A stretch of 64,000 bases of DNA. It comes from Thalassotalea sp. G2M2-11. Lineage in GTDB: Bacteria; Pseudomonadota; Gammaproteobacteria; Enterobacterales; Alteromonadaceae. The stretch spans positions 930,001-994,000 of the forward strand of contig NZ_JADNYL010000001.1 of assembly GCF_017168195.1 (NCBI RefSeq). The letters run 5' to 3'. This document shows, piece after piece, positions 1 through 9,983 of the stretch; the stretch's first letter is position 1, and every line of letters begins with the position of its first letter. A program made the position numbers and the translations under genes. Below the pieces are notes generated by a model that searched no databases, was not told the DNA's origin, and saw nothing but the letters and a program-made list of their open reading frames with translations.

Positions 1-93
1 AATGGCGTTTCTATCGGCGTGAAGTTTGGCGATAAGAGCCGTAATGATGTCACTAAGTTACTTACCCAAGTGGTGACCTTAGAAGCTGAATAA
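1..93 (+). CDS. C-terminal 30 residues of an unidentified protein (partial)
   Basis: An open frame enters from the left edge and stops at a TAA at 91-93, ending in the residues VVTLEAE. Only 30 residues are visible and I do not recognise the family. It converges with xseA, whose stop lies 5 bases further on, which suggests that this is a real gene end and not a chance frame. Confidence 0.55.
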   Translation, partial: NGVSIGVKFGDKSRNDVTKLLTQVVTLEAE

Positions 94-98
94 TTGGT

Positions 99-1436
99 TT
101 AGCCTGCTGTAACCTTTGTCACTTTGGCTTGTAAACATCCTCCCCTGAGTTGTACCGATATTGACTCATCAACTTTTACATCGTTCACGTGAGCAATGAT
201 CTTGCCTTGTTGGTTACGAGTCACACTATAGCCACGCGCGATGGTGGCTAATGGGCTCACTAAATGCAATTGTTCGATGATGTGAGCAAATTCATTTTGT
301 TGTTTGCTAAGCTGGTTGTGCATTGCCATTTTTAGGCGCTGATTGATATGCGTTAATTGGCTTTGCTGTGCGTTGATTGTTGTTAATGGGCTAGCCAAAG
401 ATAAACGCTGTTGTAATTGTTCAAGCGGATAGCGTGCAAACTTTACTTTTTCATCGAGTAATTTATTGAGTCGTAAGTTAAGTTCATCGGCTTGCTGTTG
501 GTGTTTCTTTAATCGTTGCTCTGGGTGTGTTAAATTCAATCGATGTAGCAAATACTGATAGCGTTGGCTTGCTTTTGATAAAGTATTAACTGTTTGCTGA
601 TAAATTCGTTTGTTAAACATCATTAATCGATGGATTAACTCACTACTGTCAGAAGATACCAATTCAGCTGCCGCAGAGGGAGTGGCAGCACGACTATCTG
701 CGACATAATCACTCAGGGTTGTATCGATTTCATGGCCAATGGCACTGATCACTGGAATTTGACAATCAAAAATGGCTTTGACGACAATTTCTTCATTGAA
801 TGCCCATAAATCTTCCAGAGAACCACCACCTCGGCCGATGATCAATACATCACATTCGTTTCGTGCATTGGCTGTAGCAATGGCCCTAACAAGCTCATGT
901 TTGGCCAATTCTCCTTGGACCAACGCCGGATAAATGATGACATTGATGCTTGGGTTTCGCCGTTTCAAGACTGATAGAATATCTTTAATTGCAGCGCCAG
1001 AAGGTGAAGTGATCACTCCAATTGTTTTCGGTGATTGAGGTATGGCCTGTTTATATTGTTGAGAAAAAAGCCCCTGCGCATTAAGTTGCTGTTTTAGCTG
1101 TTCATATTGTTGTCGTAACAGACCCTCACCAGCTTCTTCCATCAATTCAATGATCAATTGAAAGTCACCCCGAGGTTCATACAGAGATACTTTAGCTTTT
1201 ACCAACACTTGTTGGCCATTTTTAGGTGTGATTCGGACTCGGCGATTGTTGCCTTTAAACATCGCACATTTTACTTGTGAATTTTTATCTTTTAATGATA
1301 AATACCAATGACCTGAGCTTGCAGCGACGAAATTAGTAATTTCACCACATAACCAGACATAATTAAGCTCACTTTCTAGGATAAACTTTACTTTTTTTGT
1401 CAGTTCACTTACTTGTAATATGTGTGGTTGAGGCAT
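99..1436 (-). CDS. xseA: Exodeoxyribonuclease VII large subunit
   Basis: This is the large, catalytic subunit of exonuclease VII, which with XseB degrades single-stranded DNA to oligonucleotides in the cytoplasm. The N-terminal OB-fold covers roughly residues 9-110 and includes YVWLCGEITNF. The catalytic domain contains IGVITSPSGAAIKDIL and IIGRGGGSLEDLWAFNEE, both typical of XseA, and the C-terminal third is Gln/Leu-rich and helical. At 445 residues it is close to the usual length of about 450. It is divergent from guaB, the arrangement found in many gammaproteobacteria, with about 180 bases holding both promoters. xseB is not in the window. Confidence 0.97.
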   Translation of the reverse strand: MPQPHILQVSELTKKVKFILESELNYVWLCGEITNFVAASSGHWYLSLKDKNSQVKCAMFKGNNRRVRITPKNGQQVLVKAKVSLYEPRGDFQLIIELMEEAGEGLLRQQYEQLKQQLNAQGLFSQQYKQAIPQSPKTIGVITSPSGAAIKDILSVLKRRNPSINVIIYPALVQGELAKHELVRAIATANARNECDVLIIGRGGGSLEDLWAFNEEIVVKAIFDCQIPVISAIGHEIDTTLSDYVADSRAATPSAAAELVSSDSSELIHRLMMFNKRIYQQTVNTLSKASQRYQYLLHRLNLTHPEQRLKKHQQQADELNLRLNKLLDEKVKFARYPLEQLQQRLSLASPLTTINAQQSQLTHINQRLKMAMHNQLSKQQNEFAHIIEQLHLVSPLATIARGYSVTRNQQGKIIAHVNDVKVDESISVQLRGGCLQAKVTKVTAG

Positions 1437-1617
1437 AAATAATGTGCTTTTTCAGGCGTTAAAGTAAATTGCTTGCTAATATTATCGAATTGTATAATCA
1501 AAGAACAGTGACTTTTTTAACAAAACGCGAAAATTTCAGTTGTCCTAAGCGAACAAAACGGTTAAAATTCTGCCGCAATATTTCCTCCCTAACCATATAC
1601 TTTAGAGAGATGTTGCG

Positions 1618-3090
1618 ATGCTAAGAATTGCCCAAGAAGCCCTAACTTTTGATGACGTATTATTGGTACCAGCCCATTCCACTGTGCTACCACATACTGC
1701 TGATCTTAAAACTCAATTAACCCGAAAAATCAGCTTAAATGTGCCGATGGTATCTGCATCTATGGATACAGTTACGGAAGCTCGTTTAGCAATCACATTA
1801 GCCCAAGAAGGCGGTCTAGGTTTTATTCACAAGAATATGACCATAGAAGAGCAAGCTAAAAATGTCTCTTTAGTGAAAAAGTTTGAAAGTGGGATTGTGT
1901 CTGATCCTGTAACAGTTACTCCTGATGCCCCTATTAGTACGGTAATGGAATTAGCTGATGAACTTGGTTTTTCAGGCTTTCCAGTGGTTGATACAGACAA
2001 TAACTTAGTTGGTATTGTAACTGGGCGTGATCTTCGTTTTGAAACAGATCTTACTAAGCCAGTCTCAGCGCTAATGACGAAAAAAGATGATTTAGTGACT
2101 GTAAATGAAGGGGCTGAGCGTGAACAAATCCTTAGCTTGATGCATGAACATCGTATCGAAAAAATATTGATGGTTGATCAAGTCTTTAAGTTAAAGGGCT
2201 TGATCACAGTGAAAGATTATCAAAAAGCAGAAAGCAAACCAAATGCTTGTAAAGATGAGTTAGGTCGTTTACGCGTTGGCGCAGCTGTTGGTGTTGGCGC
2301 AGGAACAGACGAAAGAATCGACGCATTAGTTGCAGCAGGCGTTGATGTATTATTGATTGATACTTCACATGGCCATTCACAAGGGGTCATCGATAGAGTA
2401 TCTGAGACTCGTCAAAAATACCCAGAATTGCAACTTATCGCTGGTAATGTTGCGACAGCCGCAGGTGCCAAAGCACTAGCTGATGCAGGTGTTGATGCGG
2501 TGAAAGTGGGCATTGGTCCAGGCTCTATTTGTACAACACGTATTGTCACAGGTGTTGGTGTACCCCAGTTAACAGCAATTTCTAATGCGGTTGAAGCCTT
2601 AAAAGGTACAGGTATCCCAGTGATTGCTGATGGTGGTATTCGCTTTTCTGGTGATATTGCTAAAGCATTAGTTGCTGGCGCGCATTGTGTCATGGTGGGC
2701 AGTATGTTTGCTGGTACAGAAGAATCACCAGGCGAAGTTGAACTTTATCAAGGCCGTTACTACAAATCGTACCGTGGCATGGGGTCATTGGGTGCGATGG
2801 CGCAAAAAGAGGGTTCGAGTGATCGTTATTTCCAAAAATCTGATGGTGAAGCGGATAAATTAGTGCCAGAAGGTATTGAAGGACGTGTTGCTTATAAGGG
2901 ACCTGTTGCGGCAATTATTCATCAACAAATGGGCGGGTTACGTTCATCCATGGGATTAACGGGATCGGCGACGATAGAAGAAATGCGCACTAAGCCAGAG
3001 TTTATGAAAATAACTGCTGCTGGCATGGGTGAGTCACATGTACATGATGTGACCATTACCAAAGAGGCGCCTAACTATCGCATGGGCTAG
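1618..3090 (+). CDS. guaB: Inosine-5'-monophosphate dehydrogenase
   Basis: It oxidises IMP to XMP with NAD+, the committed step to guanine nucleotides. It is a TIM barrel interrupted by two CBS domains at about residues 93-205. The catalytic loop [13 protein letters not shown] places the nucleophilic cysteine at residue 305, and the mobile-flap region near [10 protein letters not shown] is present. The length of 490 residues is normal. guaA follows after 188 bases, so the two GMP-synthesis genes are neighbours, but a hairpin between them may partly uncouple their expression. Confidence 0.98.
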   Translation: MLRIAQEALTFDDVLLVPAHSTVLPHTADLKTQLTRKISLNVPMVSASMDTVTEARLAITLAQEGGLGFIHKNMTIEEQAKNVSLVKKFESGIVSDPVTVTPDAPISTVMELADELGFSGFPVVDTDNNLVGIVTGRDLRFETDLTKPVSALMTKKDDLVTVNEGAEREQILSLMHEHRIEKILMVDQVFKLKGLITVKDYQKAESKPNACKDELGRLRVGAAVGVGAGTDERIDALVAAGVDVLLIDTSHGHSQGVIDRVSETRQKYPELQLIAGNVATAAGAKALADAGVDAVKVGIGPGSICTTRIVTGVGVPQLTAISNAVEALKGTGIPVIADGGIRFSGDIAKALVAGAHCVMVGSMFAGTEESPGEVELYQGRYYKSYRGMGSLGAMAQKEGSSDRYFQKSDGEADKLVPEGIEGRVAYKGPVAAIIHQQMGGLRSSMGLTGSATIEEMRTKPEFMKITAAGMGESHVHDVTITKEAPNYRMG

Positions 3091-3209
3091 TTATTAATAC
3101 ATAAGATTATTGATATCGTTAAATTGTTTATCATATTTGTGCTGACAGCTTGCCATTAGCGATTCGCGGCACTTTGTACAATGTGAGCTACAATTTGAAA
3201 ATATTTTCG

Positions 3210-3242
3210 CAGGCTGAGCTGTAAATATGGTGGCTCAGCCTG
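3210..3242 (+). terminator. Hairpin between guaB and guaA
   Basis: A perfect 10-bp stem (CAGGCTGAGC at 3210-3219, GCTCAGCCTG at 3233-3242) with a 13-nt loop is followed by TTCAATTTT. The T tract is weak, so it may be a partial terminator, an attenuator or an mRNA-stabilising hairpin. It ends 36 bases before the guaA start. Confidence 0.55.
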
Positions 3243-3278
3243 TTCAATTTTAAAAGCATATTATTAGGAACAAAACAC

Positions 3279-4856
3279 ATGAGCAAAGACATTCATGATC
3301 ACCGCATACTAATATTAGATTTTGGTTCTCAATATACGCAGTTAATTGCACGTCGAGTACGTGAAATTGGCGTTTATTGTGAATTATGGGCTTGGGATGT
3401 TACCGAAGCGCAAATTAAAGCGTTCAATCCTACGGGGATTATTTTAGCGGGTGGTCCTGAGTCAGTCACTGAGCATAACTCTCCTCGTGCGCCACAGTAT
3501 GTATTTGATGCTAAGGTGCCAGTATTAGGTATTTGTTATGGTATGCAAACCATGGCTGAACAACTTGGTGGTGGTGTGCAGGGCTCTGAACATAAAGAGT
3601 TTGGTTATGCTTCTGTTGAAGTGATTGCATCATCAGCATTGTTTAAAAATATTGAAGATTCTATCAGTGATAATGGTAATGCCTTATTGGATGTGTGGAT
3701 GAGTCATGGTGATAAAGTATCGGCTATTCCTGAGGGCTTTACCACAATTGCACAAACCCCAAGTTGTAAATATGCTGCGATGGCAAATGAAGACAAGCAG
3801 TTTTACGGTGTGCAGTTTCATCCAGAAGTTACTCATACTAAGCAAGGGATGCGTATTTTAGAGCACTTCATTGTTGACATTTGTCAGTGTGAAAAACTAT
3901 GGACTGCAGAATCTATTATTGAAGATGCCATTGCCAAAATGAAAGCACAAGTTGGTGATGATGAAGTTGTGTTGGGGCTATCTGGTGGTGTTGATTCATC
4001 GGTCGTTGCCATGTTATTGCACCGCGCCATTGGCGATAAATTAACTTGTGTGTTTGTTGATAACGGTTTACTGCGTTTAGATGAAGGCAAGCAAGTGATG
4101 GAAATGTTTGGTGATCACTTTGGTTTAAACATTATTCATGTTAATGCTGAGCAACGCTTTTTAGATCGACTCGCCGGCGAAGATGATCCTGAGAAAAAAC
4201 GTAAGATCATTGGTAATGTGTTTGTTGAAATTTTTGATGAAGAAGCCAGCAAACTTGTTAATGCTAAATGGTTAGCGCAAGGGACGATTTACCCAGATGT
4301 AATTGAATCTGCGGCATCTGCTACCGGTAAAGCTCATGTGATTAAATCGCATCATAATGTTGGTGGTTTGCCAGACGATATGGAATTAGGCTTAGTTGAA
4401 CCGTTACGTGAACTTTTTAAAGATGAAGTACGTAAAATTGGTTTAGAGTTAGGTTTGCCTTATAACATGTTATATCGTCACCCATTTCCGGGCCCTGGCT
4501 TAGGGGTACGAATTTTAGGTGAAGTGAAAAAAGAATACGCTGATTTATTACGTCGAGCTGATGCTATTTTTATAGACGAGTTACATAAACACGATTTATA
4601 TAACAAAGTCAGTCAAGCCTTTACCGTATTTTTACCTGTGCGCTCGGTTGGTGTAATGGGCGATGGCCGAAAATATGACTGGGTAGTAAGTTTACGTGCA
4701 GTTGAAACTATTGATTTTATGACGGCACACTGGGCGCATTTACCTTATGATTTCTTAGGGCTTGTTTCTAACCGTATTATCAATGAAATCGACGGTATTT
4801 CGCGTGTGGTGTATGACATCTCAGGTAAGCCACCAGCGACCATTGAATGGGAATAA
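3279..4856 (+). CDS. guaA: GMP synthase (glutamine-hydrolysing)
   Basis: It converts XMP to GMP using ATP and ammonia released from glutamine. The N-terminal class I glutamine amidotransferase has its nucleophile in LGICYGMQ (Cys86) and the partner His/Glu in FHPEVTHT. The ATP-pyrophosphatase domain has the PP-loop [15 protein letters not shown], and the C-terminal dimerisation domain contains [16 protein letters not shown]. The length of 525 residues is the family norm. It lies downstream of guaB and is followed by a strong intrinsic terminator. Confidence 0.98.
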   Translation: MSKDIHDHRILILDFGSQYTQLIARRVREIGVYCELWAWDVTEAQIKAFNPTGIILAGGPESVTEHNSPRAPQYVFDAKVPVLGICYGMQTMAEQLGGGVQGSEHKEFGYASVEVIASSALFKNIEDSISDNGNALLDVWMSHGDKVSAIPEGFTTIAQTPSCKYAAMANEDKQFYGVQFHPEVTHTKQGMRILEHFIVDICQCEKLWTAESIIEDAIAKMKAQVGDDEVVLGLSGGVDSSVVAMLLHRAIGDKLTCVFVDNGLLRLDEGKQVMEMFGDHFGLNIIHVNAEQRFLDRLAGEDDPEKKRKIIGNVFVEIFDEEASKLVNAKWLAQGTIYPDVIESAASATGKAHVIKSHHNVGGLPDDMELGLVEPLRELFKDEVRKIGLELGLPYNMLYRHPFPGPGLGVRILGEVKKEYADLLRRADAIFIDELHKHDLYNKVSQAFTVFLPVRSVGVMGDGRKYDWVVSLRAVETIDFMTAHWAHLPYDFLGLVSNRIINEIDGISRVVYDISGKPPATIEWE

Positions 4857-4890
4857 TATTTAAATAGTGAATCTGATTATTTAAATCACA

Positions 4891-4925
4891 AAACCTCAAT
4901 GCCATTAGGTGTTGAGGTTTTTTTT
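4891..4925 (+). terminator. Rho-independent terminator of guaA
   Basis: The stem AAACCTCAA (4891-4899) pairs with TTGAGGTTT (4912-4920) and runs into a tract of eight Ts. It starts 35 bases after the guaA stop. Confidence 0.9.
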
Positions 4926-5177
4926 ATAGGATTCTCATAATTTGCGCATTTTATACCTATTTACTTGTTCTAATTATAAATTAAATGTATCGAGAGCAAG
5001 CGAAAATATTAAAAAATGGTAACTACAGATAAACAGAACATAAGGTGGATTTCAACGAGAAATATCTTTTTGTTAGAGAGAGTACAAACTAATTAACTGT
5101 GTTTATTTACAGTGTTTTGTTTTTTTTGTATAGTGAATTCACTGTTAAGATATCACTATAAAATTAAAGGAATAATA

Positions 5178-5879
5178 ATGATAAAGCTCTGTGGTTTTGG
5201 TTCGGCGTTTGGTCTCATTGATGCGAGCCCTTTTGTAATAAAAGTGGATTTGTTTTTAAAGCTAGCAAATATTGATTTTGAATTTGTTGGTGATGTTAAT
5301 CATTTAAAACACTCGCCTAAAGGCAAGCTGCCCTACATTGAAGATGCCGGTGAAAAAATTGCTGATTCACATTTTATTTTGCAATATCTGACGAAAAAAT
5401 ATCATGTGACTTTAGATGATCACTTAACGAGTGAACAAAAAGCACAAGCAACCCTTTATACTAAGGCGCTAGAAGAGAGTTTATATTGGTGTTTAGTATA
5501 TTCAAGGTGGGTGAAAGCTGATACTTGGCCTGTGATCAAAGCGACATTTTTTAATGAGCTACCCGTACCATTAAAGTGGTTTATCCCTTCTTTATTGCAA
5601 AAGAATGTTAAGAAAACCTTATTTAGACAAGGCTACGGTCGTCATAGTGAAACCGAATTGTTATCAATAGCAGATGAACATTTTGCGGCACTCGCTACGC
5701 TATTAGGTGAGCAGCCATTCTTTTTTGGCGAACAACCGAGCTCATTTGATGCCATAGCTTATAGTTTTTTATCAGAGTTTATTTCCGTCGATTTTTTTAA
5801 CAGTTTTAATCAGCAGGCACGAACATATACTAATTTAGTGCAGTATTGCCAACGCATTGAAGCACAATATTACGCCTGA
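5178..5879 (+). CDS. Glutathione S-transferase family protein, metaxin/FAXC-like
   Basis: The 233-residue protein has a thioredoxin-like N-terminal half with the signature GSAFGLIDASPFVIKVD, a PKGKLPYIED segment supplying the cis-proline loop, and a DS pair (IADSHF) at the usual glutathione-binding position. An all-helical C-terminal half follows. This pattern fits the metaxin/failed-axon-connections-like GST branch; the substrate is unknown. I chose the ATG at 5178 because AAAGGA precedes it, whereas the longer frame from 5112 has no ribosome-binding site and a non-homologous extension. It appears to be a single-gene unit between the guaA terminator and the helicase gene. Confidence 0.85.
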   Translation: MIKLCGFGSAFGLIDASPFVIKVDLFLKLANIDFEFVGDVNHLKHSPKGKLPYIEDAGEKIADSHFILQYLTKKYHVTLDDHLTSEQKAQATLYTKALEESLYWCLVYSRWVKADTWPVIKATFFNELPVPLKWFIPSLLQKNVKKTLFRQGYGRHSETELLSIADEHFAALATLLGEQPFFFGEQPSSFDAIAYSFLSEFISVDFFNSFNQQARTYTNLVQYCQRIEAQYYA

Positions 5880-5941
5880 TCAACCTTGTTATAGAGAACT
5901 GAAAATATGGATTTTATCTATTTGTTTGCTGGTCATAAACC

Positions 5942-7882
5942 ATGACTCATAACCTTGAGCAAAACTTACAGCAAGTCTTTGGTTTTGAGCAGTTCCGCGA
6001 AGGCCAGCAACAAACGATAACCCAGTTATTAAATGGGCAATCCTCGTTGGCGATTTTTCCTACGGGCTCGGGTAAATCGCTGTGTTATCAATTTACCGCG
6101 TTACATCTTCCTCACTTGACCTTAGTCGTTTCGCCATTGTTAGCCTTGATCAAAGATCAACTTGCTTTTCTAGCCAGTAAGGGGATTCAGGCAGCAAGTA
6201 TTGATTCGAGTTTAACGGCTGAGCAGCATCAGCAAGTGATGGCTGATGTGCGAGCAAGACATATTAAAATTTTAATGGTGTCGGTTGAACGTTTTAAAAA
6301 TGAACGTTTTCGCCAGTTTATTCAATCGGTCAATGTCTCTATGTTGGTCGTTGATGAAGCGCATTGTATTTCTGAATGGGGCCATAATTTTCGGCCTGAC
6401 TATTTAAAATTACCGGCTTACCAAAAAGAATTAGCTATTCCTTTAACCTTATTATTAACCGCTACAGCAACCAGGCAAGTAAAAGAGGATATGGCGCATA
6501 AGTTTGCCATAGCACCTGAGCATATCGTGCAAACGGGCTTTTACCGTGACAACCTTAATTTGAGTGTGCAGCCAAGTCATCAAGGGAATAAAGTAGAGCA
6601 ATTGGTGGAATGTATTGCTCAGCAGTCTGGTAGCGGTATTGTTTATGTCACGTTACAACACAGTGCAGAAGATATTGCTAACGCGTTAACACAACAGGGC
6701 ATTAATGCCAATGCTTACCATGCAGGTTTTGACAGTGATGTGCGCCAGCAAATTCAATCGCAGTTTATGCGTGGCGATATTAGCATTATTGTCGCGACCA
6801 TCGCATTTGGTATGGGGATTGATAAGTCAGATATTCGTTTTGTCATTCACTATGATTTACCTAAATCGATTGAAAATTATAGTCAGGAAATAGGGCGAGC
6901 AGGGCGTGATGGCAAACCCTCCAATTGCATTACCTTAGCTGACTTAGACGGCTTGAATGTGGTTGAAAACTTTGTTTATGGGGATACGCCAGAGCCAAGC
7001 GGCATTAAACAAGTCCTTAAGACCATCGAAGAGGAAACAAAAGATAATTATTGGGAATTGCAAGGTAACGCATTATCACTTGCCAGCAATATTCGCCCAT
7101 TGCCGCTAAAAACCTTGTTAGTGCAACTAGAGCTGCGCAAGGTTTTGATGCCAATGTATTCATATTTTGCCGAAGTTAAATATAAATTTGTCCAGCAGAA
7201 AGAGGTTGTCTTAGCTGCGTTTGACGGGGAGCGTGCTGATTTTCTGGCCGCTATTTTTCAATATACTCGATTTAAAAAAGTGTGGGGAGAGCCTGACCTT
7301 GACGCCTTATTTGCTAACTATCAGTGTGAGCGAACTAGGGTGTTAACTGCACTGGAATACTTAAATGAAAGAGAGTTTATTGCATTAGAAACTAAAAAAA
7401 TGACAGAGGTTTATCGCATCAACCCGGTAATGTTAGCGGATGCGCAGTTAATAGAAGGGTTAGAAGCTTATTTTTTAGATAAAGAAGCTAGTGAGATCAA
7501 GCGGATTGGCAGATTAGTTGATTTTTTCCAATCAAAGGATTGTTTAAGTTGGCAGTTAGCTCAGTATTTTGATGATGATTTAGCACCTGTACATTGTGGG
7601 CACTGTTCGGTATGTCAGGGAAAAATTGCAACTTTAGGCTATACACAAACGTTTGAATTTTTGAGCGATGAGCAATTAGTTAGCTATATTAATGAGTTTA
7701 TCCAACATATGGCAACTAAAGGTATTGCATCGTTGTCCGTTGCTACTATTTGTCGTTTTCTAGCGGGGTTGATGGTTCCCATTTTTACTCGAAATAATGT
7801 TAAAAAATTAGCAGGTTTTGCTAGTTGTCAACATATGCGGTACGCAGATATTCGGGAGAAGGTAACAGGATTACTGCGTTAA
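5942..7882 (+). CDS. RecQ-family ATP-dependent DNA helicase, atypical C-terminus
   Basis: It is a superfamily 2 helicase that unwinds DNA 3' to 5'. It has motif I FPTGSGKSLCYQ, motif II VVDEAHCISEWGHNFRPDY, motif III LLLTATA and motif VI QEIGRAGRDG. After the helicase core comes a zinc-binding region whose ligands include the Cys in SKDCLSWQL and those in HCGHCSVC. No HRDC domain is evident, and the C-terminal 80 residues differ from classical RecQ. At 646 residues it is longer than the usual 600-610, so it may be a RecQ paralogue and not the main RecQ. The start follows the preceding gene by 62 bases. Confidence 0.88.
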   Translation: MTHNLEQNLQQVFGFEQFREGQQQTITQLLNGQSSLAIFPTGSGKSLCYQFTALHLPHLTLVVSPLLALIKDQLAFLASKGIQAASIDSSLTAEQHQQVMADVRARHIKILMVSVERFKNERFRQFIQSVNVSMLVVDEAHCISEWGHNFRPDYLKLPAYQKELAIPLTLLLTATATRQVKEDMAHKFAIAPEHIVQTGFYRDNLNLSVQPSHQGNKVEQLVECIAQQSGSGIVYVTLQHSAEDIANALTQQGINANAYHAGFDSDVRQQIQSQFMRGDISIIVATIAFGMGIDKSDIRFVIHYDLPKSIENYSQEIGRAGRDGKPSNCITLADLDGLNVVENFVYGDTPEPSGIKQVLKTIEEETKDNYWELQGNALSLASNIRPLPLKTLLVQLELRKVLMPMYSYFAEVKYKFVQQKEVVLAAFDGERADFLAAIFQYTRFKKVWGEPDLDALFANYQCERTRVLTALEYLNEREFIALETKKMTEVYRINPVMLADAQLIEGLEAYFLDKEASEIKRIGRLVDFFQSKDCLSWQLAQYFDDDLAPVHCGHCSVCQGKIATLGYTQTFEFLSDEQLVSYINEFIQHMATKGIASLSVATICRFLAGLMVPIFTRNNVKKLAGFASCQHMRYADIREKVTGLLR

Positions 7883-7890
7883 ATATTTAG

Positions 7891-7930
7891 CCACATTAAT
7901 AAGGCACTAAGCCGTGCCTTATTAATGTGG
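7891..7930. terminator. Bidirectional terminator between the helicase gene and slyD
   Basis: A perfect 17-bp inverted repeat (7891-7907 with 7914-7930) encloses a 6-nt loop. It lies between two convergent genes, 8 bases past the helicase stop and 13 bases before the slyD stop, so one hairpin probably ends both transcripts. Confidence 0.8.
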
Positions 7931-7943
7931 TTATCATACTTGG

Positions 7944-8432
7944 TTAATGGTTATGACCACAACCACCTTCACCATGAACATGCCCATGAGCGAGCTCTTC
8001 TTCGGTAGCGTCACGTACTTCAAGAATTTCGACATCGAATTTTAAGTCGATACCGGCTAATGGGTGGTTACCATCAACAGTAATTTCATCATCTTGTACA
8101 TCGATAACAATCACGGTTTGTTCGCCTTGATCTGTTGCAGCGCGTAATTGTGTGCCGACTTCTAAACCTTCTATTTCAGCAAACATTTCTTTTGGTACGG
8201 TTTGAACAAATCCGTCATGACGCTGACCATAAGCGTCATCCGCCGCTACTTCAACTTCAAATTTATCACCTGCTGTGTGATCGGTTAACGCGTTTTCTAA
8301 ACCTGGGATCAAATAGCCTGTGCCGTGAATGATGGCTAATGGTTGATGGTCGTAGGAGCTGTCAATTAAGGTGTCCTCGCTGTCGGATACAGCGTAGTGT
8401 AATTTGACAACTTTGTTGGCTGAAATTTTCAT
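7944..8432 (-). CDS. slyD: FKBP-type peptidyl-prolyl isomerase SlyD
   Basis: This is a cytoplasmic prolyl isomerase and chaperone that also delivers nickel to hydrogenase in E. coli. The FKBP part includes the IHGTGYLIPGLENAL motif, and the inserted-flap chaperone domain covers about residues 70-130. The histidine/cysteine-rich tail GHVHGEGGCGHNH is a metal-binding extension typical of SlyD, although shorter than in E. coli. At 162 residues it is slightly shorter than E. coli SlyD (196). ygfZ lies 22 bases upstream on the same strand and could be co-transcribed. Confidence 0.93.
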   Translation of the reverse strand: MKISANKVVKLHYAVSDSEDTLIDSSYDHQPLAIIHGTGYLIPGLENALTDHTAGDKFEVEVAADDAYGQRHDGFVQTVPKEMFAEIEGLEVGTQLRAATDQGEQTVIVIDVQDDEITVDGNHPLAGIDLKFDVEILEVRDATEEELAHGHVHGEGGCGHNH

Positions 8433-8454
8433 ATATTGGTTCCTATATAGGGGC

Positions 8455-9429
8455 TTATTCTTGAGAGAGTGAATAGGGTAAGGCAGTTACGGTTAACAAT
8501 GCATCGGGATGAGCTTTTACTCGTAAACTAGCAGTTTGCTCGGTGTCGCTCGCTAATACGGTTTGCAGGTAGCATTGATTATCATCACTGACATAACTAG
8601 CAATGACTTCACCGGCTTTTCGCCAGTTTTCACCGAGTTGCTTTTCAACGTCAATATCTTTTGTACGCGATGGTAATTGACCCTGTAAAGCAAATAACGC
8701 TTTTTTGTTTTTACCTAAATACTGCATGCGTGCCACGGTTTCTTGACCTAAATAACAGCCTTTAGTGAAACTTATTCCTTTGATTGCCTGCATGTTTAAC
8801 ATTTGCGGGACAAATTCGCTTTTTTCAGTGTTTTCGAGATAAGGGATACCTTCAACAATTTCTAATAAACGCCATACGTTAGCTGAATATACGGGTAAAG
8901 AAAATGCCGCAACATGTTGCTCCACTTGTGCTTGTTCATCGATGATCAGGTAGCGATTGGTTTTACCTGCAAGGTAGATAAGCGTTGTGGTATTGATTTC
9001 TATTACCGGTGTTTGGCTGTCAGGTACTTGGTTAAATTGCGTTTTTAACAGTGTTTCAGCGTTATCACCAACTAGTGCATAAAAGGCAAGATTATCCGCT
9101 GTTGTGATCTCAACCTTCGCAAATACCCCAAACTTTTTTAACTCAGCAAATGAATGTTCAATGGTACTTTTAGGTTGAAATAACAGATAGCTACCGTTCC
9201 GTTCAAATAAACGAAAACAAGAGAATACTTTACCTTTGGCGTTACAGTGGGCGCCATGCAGTATTTTCTTCTGTTCAAGTTCATTGACGTCGCAAGTAAT
9301 TTGTCCTTGTAAGTACTTATTTTGTTCTTCACCTTGAAGCTTGATGGCATTGCATTCGGTCAGAGCAATTAAATAAGTATCAGGAAGATCAGATAATGGC
9401 GGATGTGATTGTTCAATAGTTATAGTCAT
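8455..9429 (-). CDS. ygfZ: tRNA-modifying / Fe-S assembly protein YgfZ (GcvT-like)
   Basis: It is a folate-binding GcvT-like protein needed for activity of some Fe-S enzymes, including the tRNA thiolation enzyme MiaB in E. coli. The family signature KGCYLGQE is present in the segment FTKGCYLGQETVARM, including the conserved cysteine. The length is 324 residues. Its start faces the sdhE promoter region, so ygfZ and sdhE are divergent, as in E. coli and many relatives, and this context supports the assignment. Confidence 0.93.
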   Translation of the reverse strand: MTITIEQSHPPLSDLPDTYLIALTECNAIKLQGEEQNKYLQGQITCDVNELEQKKILHGAHCNAKGKVFSCFRLFERNGSYLLFQPKSTIEHSFAELKKFGVFAKVEITTADNLAFYALVGDNAETLLKTQFNQVPDSQTPVIEINTTTLIYLAGKTNRYLIIDEQAQVEQHVAAFSLPVYSANVWRLLEIVEGIPYLENTEKSEFVPQMLNMQAIKGISFTKGCYLGQETVARMQYLGKNKKALFALQGQLPSRTKDIDVEKQLGENWRKAGEVIASYVSDDNQCYLQTVLASDTEQTASLRVKAHPDALLTVTALPYSLSQE

Positions 9430-9572
9430 AACGCTACTAAATTAAGTGCAAATCTGCTTTTAAACATAAGGGTGATTTTTAAGAATACAAGGGGGTAATC
9501 AAGTGAATAAGCTATTTGTTGTTGAAATTTTATGCAAAGAGAACATGTTTTGAGACAGACAATACTTGCTAG

Positions 9573-9597
9573 CTGTCGTAATTCGGTTAAACGACAG
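9573..9597. repeat. Inverted repeat in the ygfZ-sdhE divergent region
   Basis: CTGTCGT at 9573-9579 and ACGACAG at 9591-9597 form a perfect 7-bp dyad with an 11-nt centre. Its place between two divergent genes would suit an operator, but no regulator is suggested by the sequence. The rest of the 287-base gap shows nothing else clear. Confidence 0.35.
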
Positions 9598-9716
9598 TAA
9601 TTAAGCGCATAGCTGTAACTATCTCAGTGTAAAAAAATAGCATTCGCCTAGATCAATTTGTTAAACTAATTACAGATAAGTAGCTTAAGCAAATTTACTG
9701 AATAGGTTGAGAAGAA

Positions 9717-9983
9717 ATGACGGTTGATACAGACACTACTGCAAAAATGAAAGCACGACTCAAATGGGCATGTCGTCGAGGTATGTTAGAGTTAGATGTG
9801 TTATTTATACCGTTTGTTGATGAAGCTTGGGATAACTTGTCTCAGGAAAATAAACTGATTTTTGAACGACTATTAACTTGCCAAGATCCTGAATTGTTTG
9901 CTTGGTTTATGGGACACGAGGAGTGTGACGATCCAGAACTTAAATCCATGGTCGAACTTATACTCAAACGGGTCAAAGTATAA
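9717..9983 (+). CDS. sdhE: FAD assembly factor SdhE
   Basis: This small cytoplasmic protein promotes covalent flavinylation of succinate dehydrogenase (SdhA) and fumarate reductase. The hallmark RGMLELD motif, with its essential RGxxE, is at about residues 21-27. The length of 88 residues is the family norm. It is followed directly by a YgfX-like membrane protein, matching the sdhE-ygfX (cptBA) pair of enterobacteria. Confidence 0.96.
   Translation: MTVDTDTTAKMKARLKWACRRGMLELDVLFIPFVDEAWDNLSQENKLIFERLLTCQDPELFAWFMGHEECDDPELKSMVELILKRVKV

Noticed and set aside
2412-2693. 93-codon frame antisense to guaB
   Set aside because: It is entirely inside a well-conserved gene and is a codon-bias shadow.
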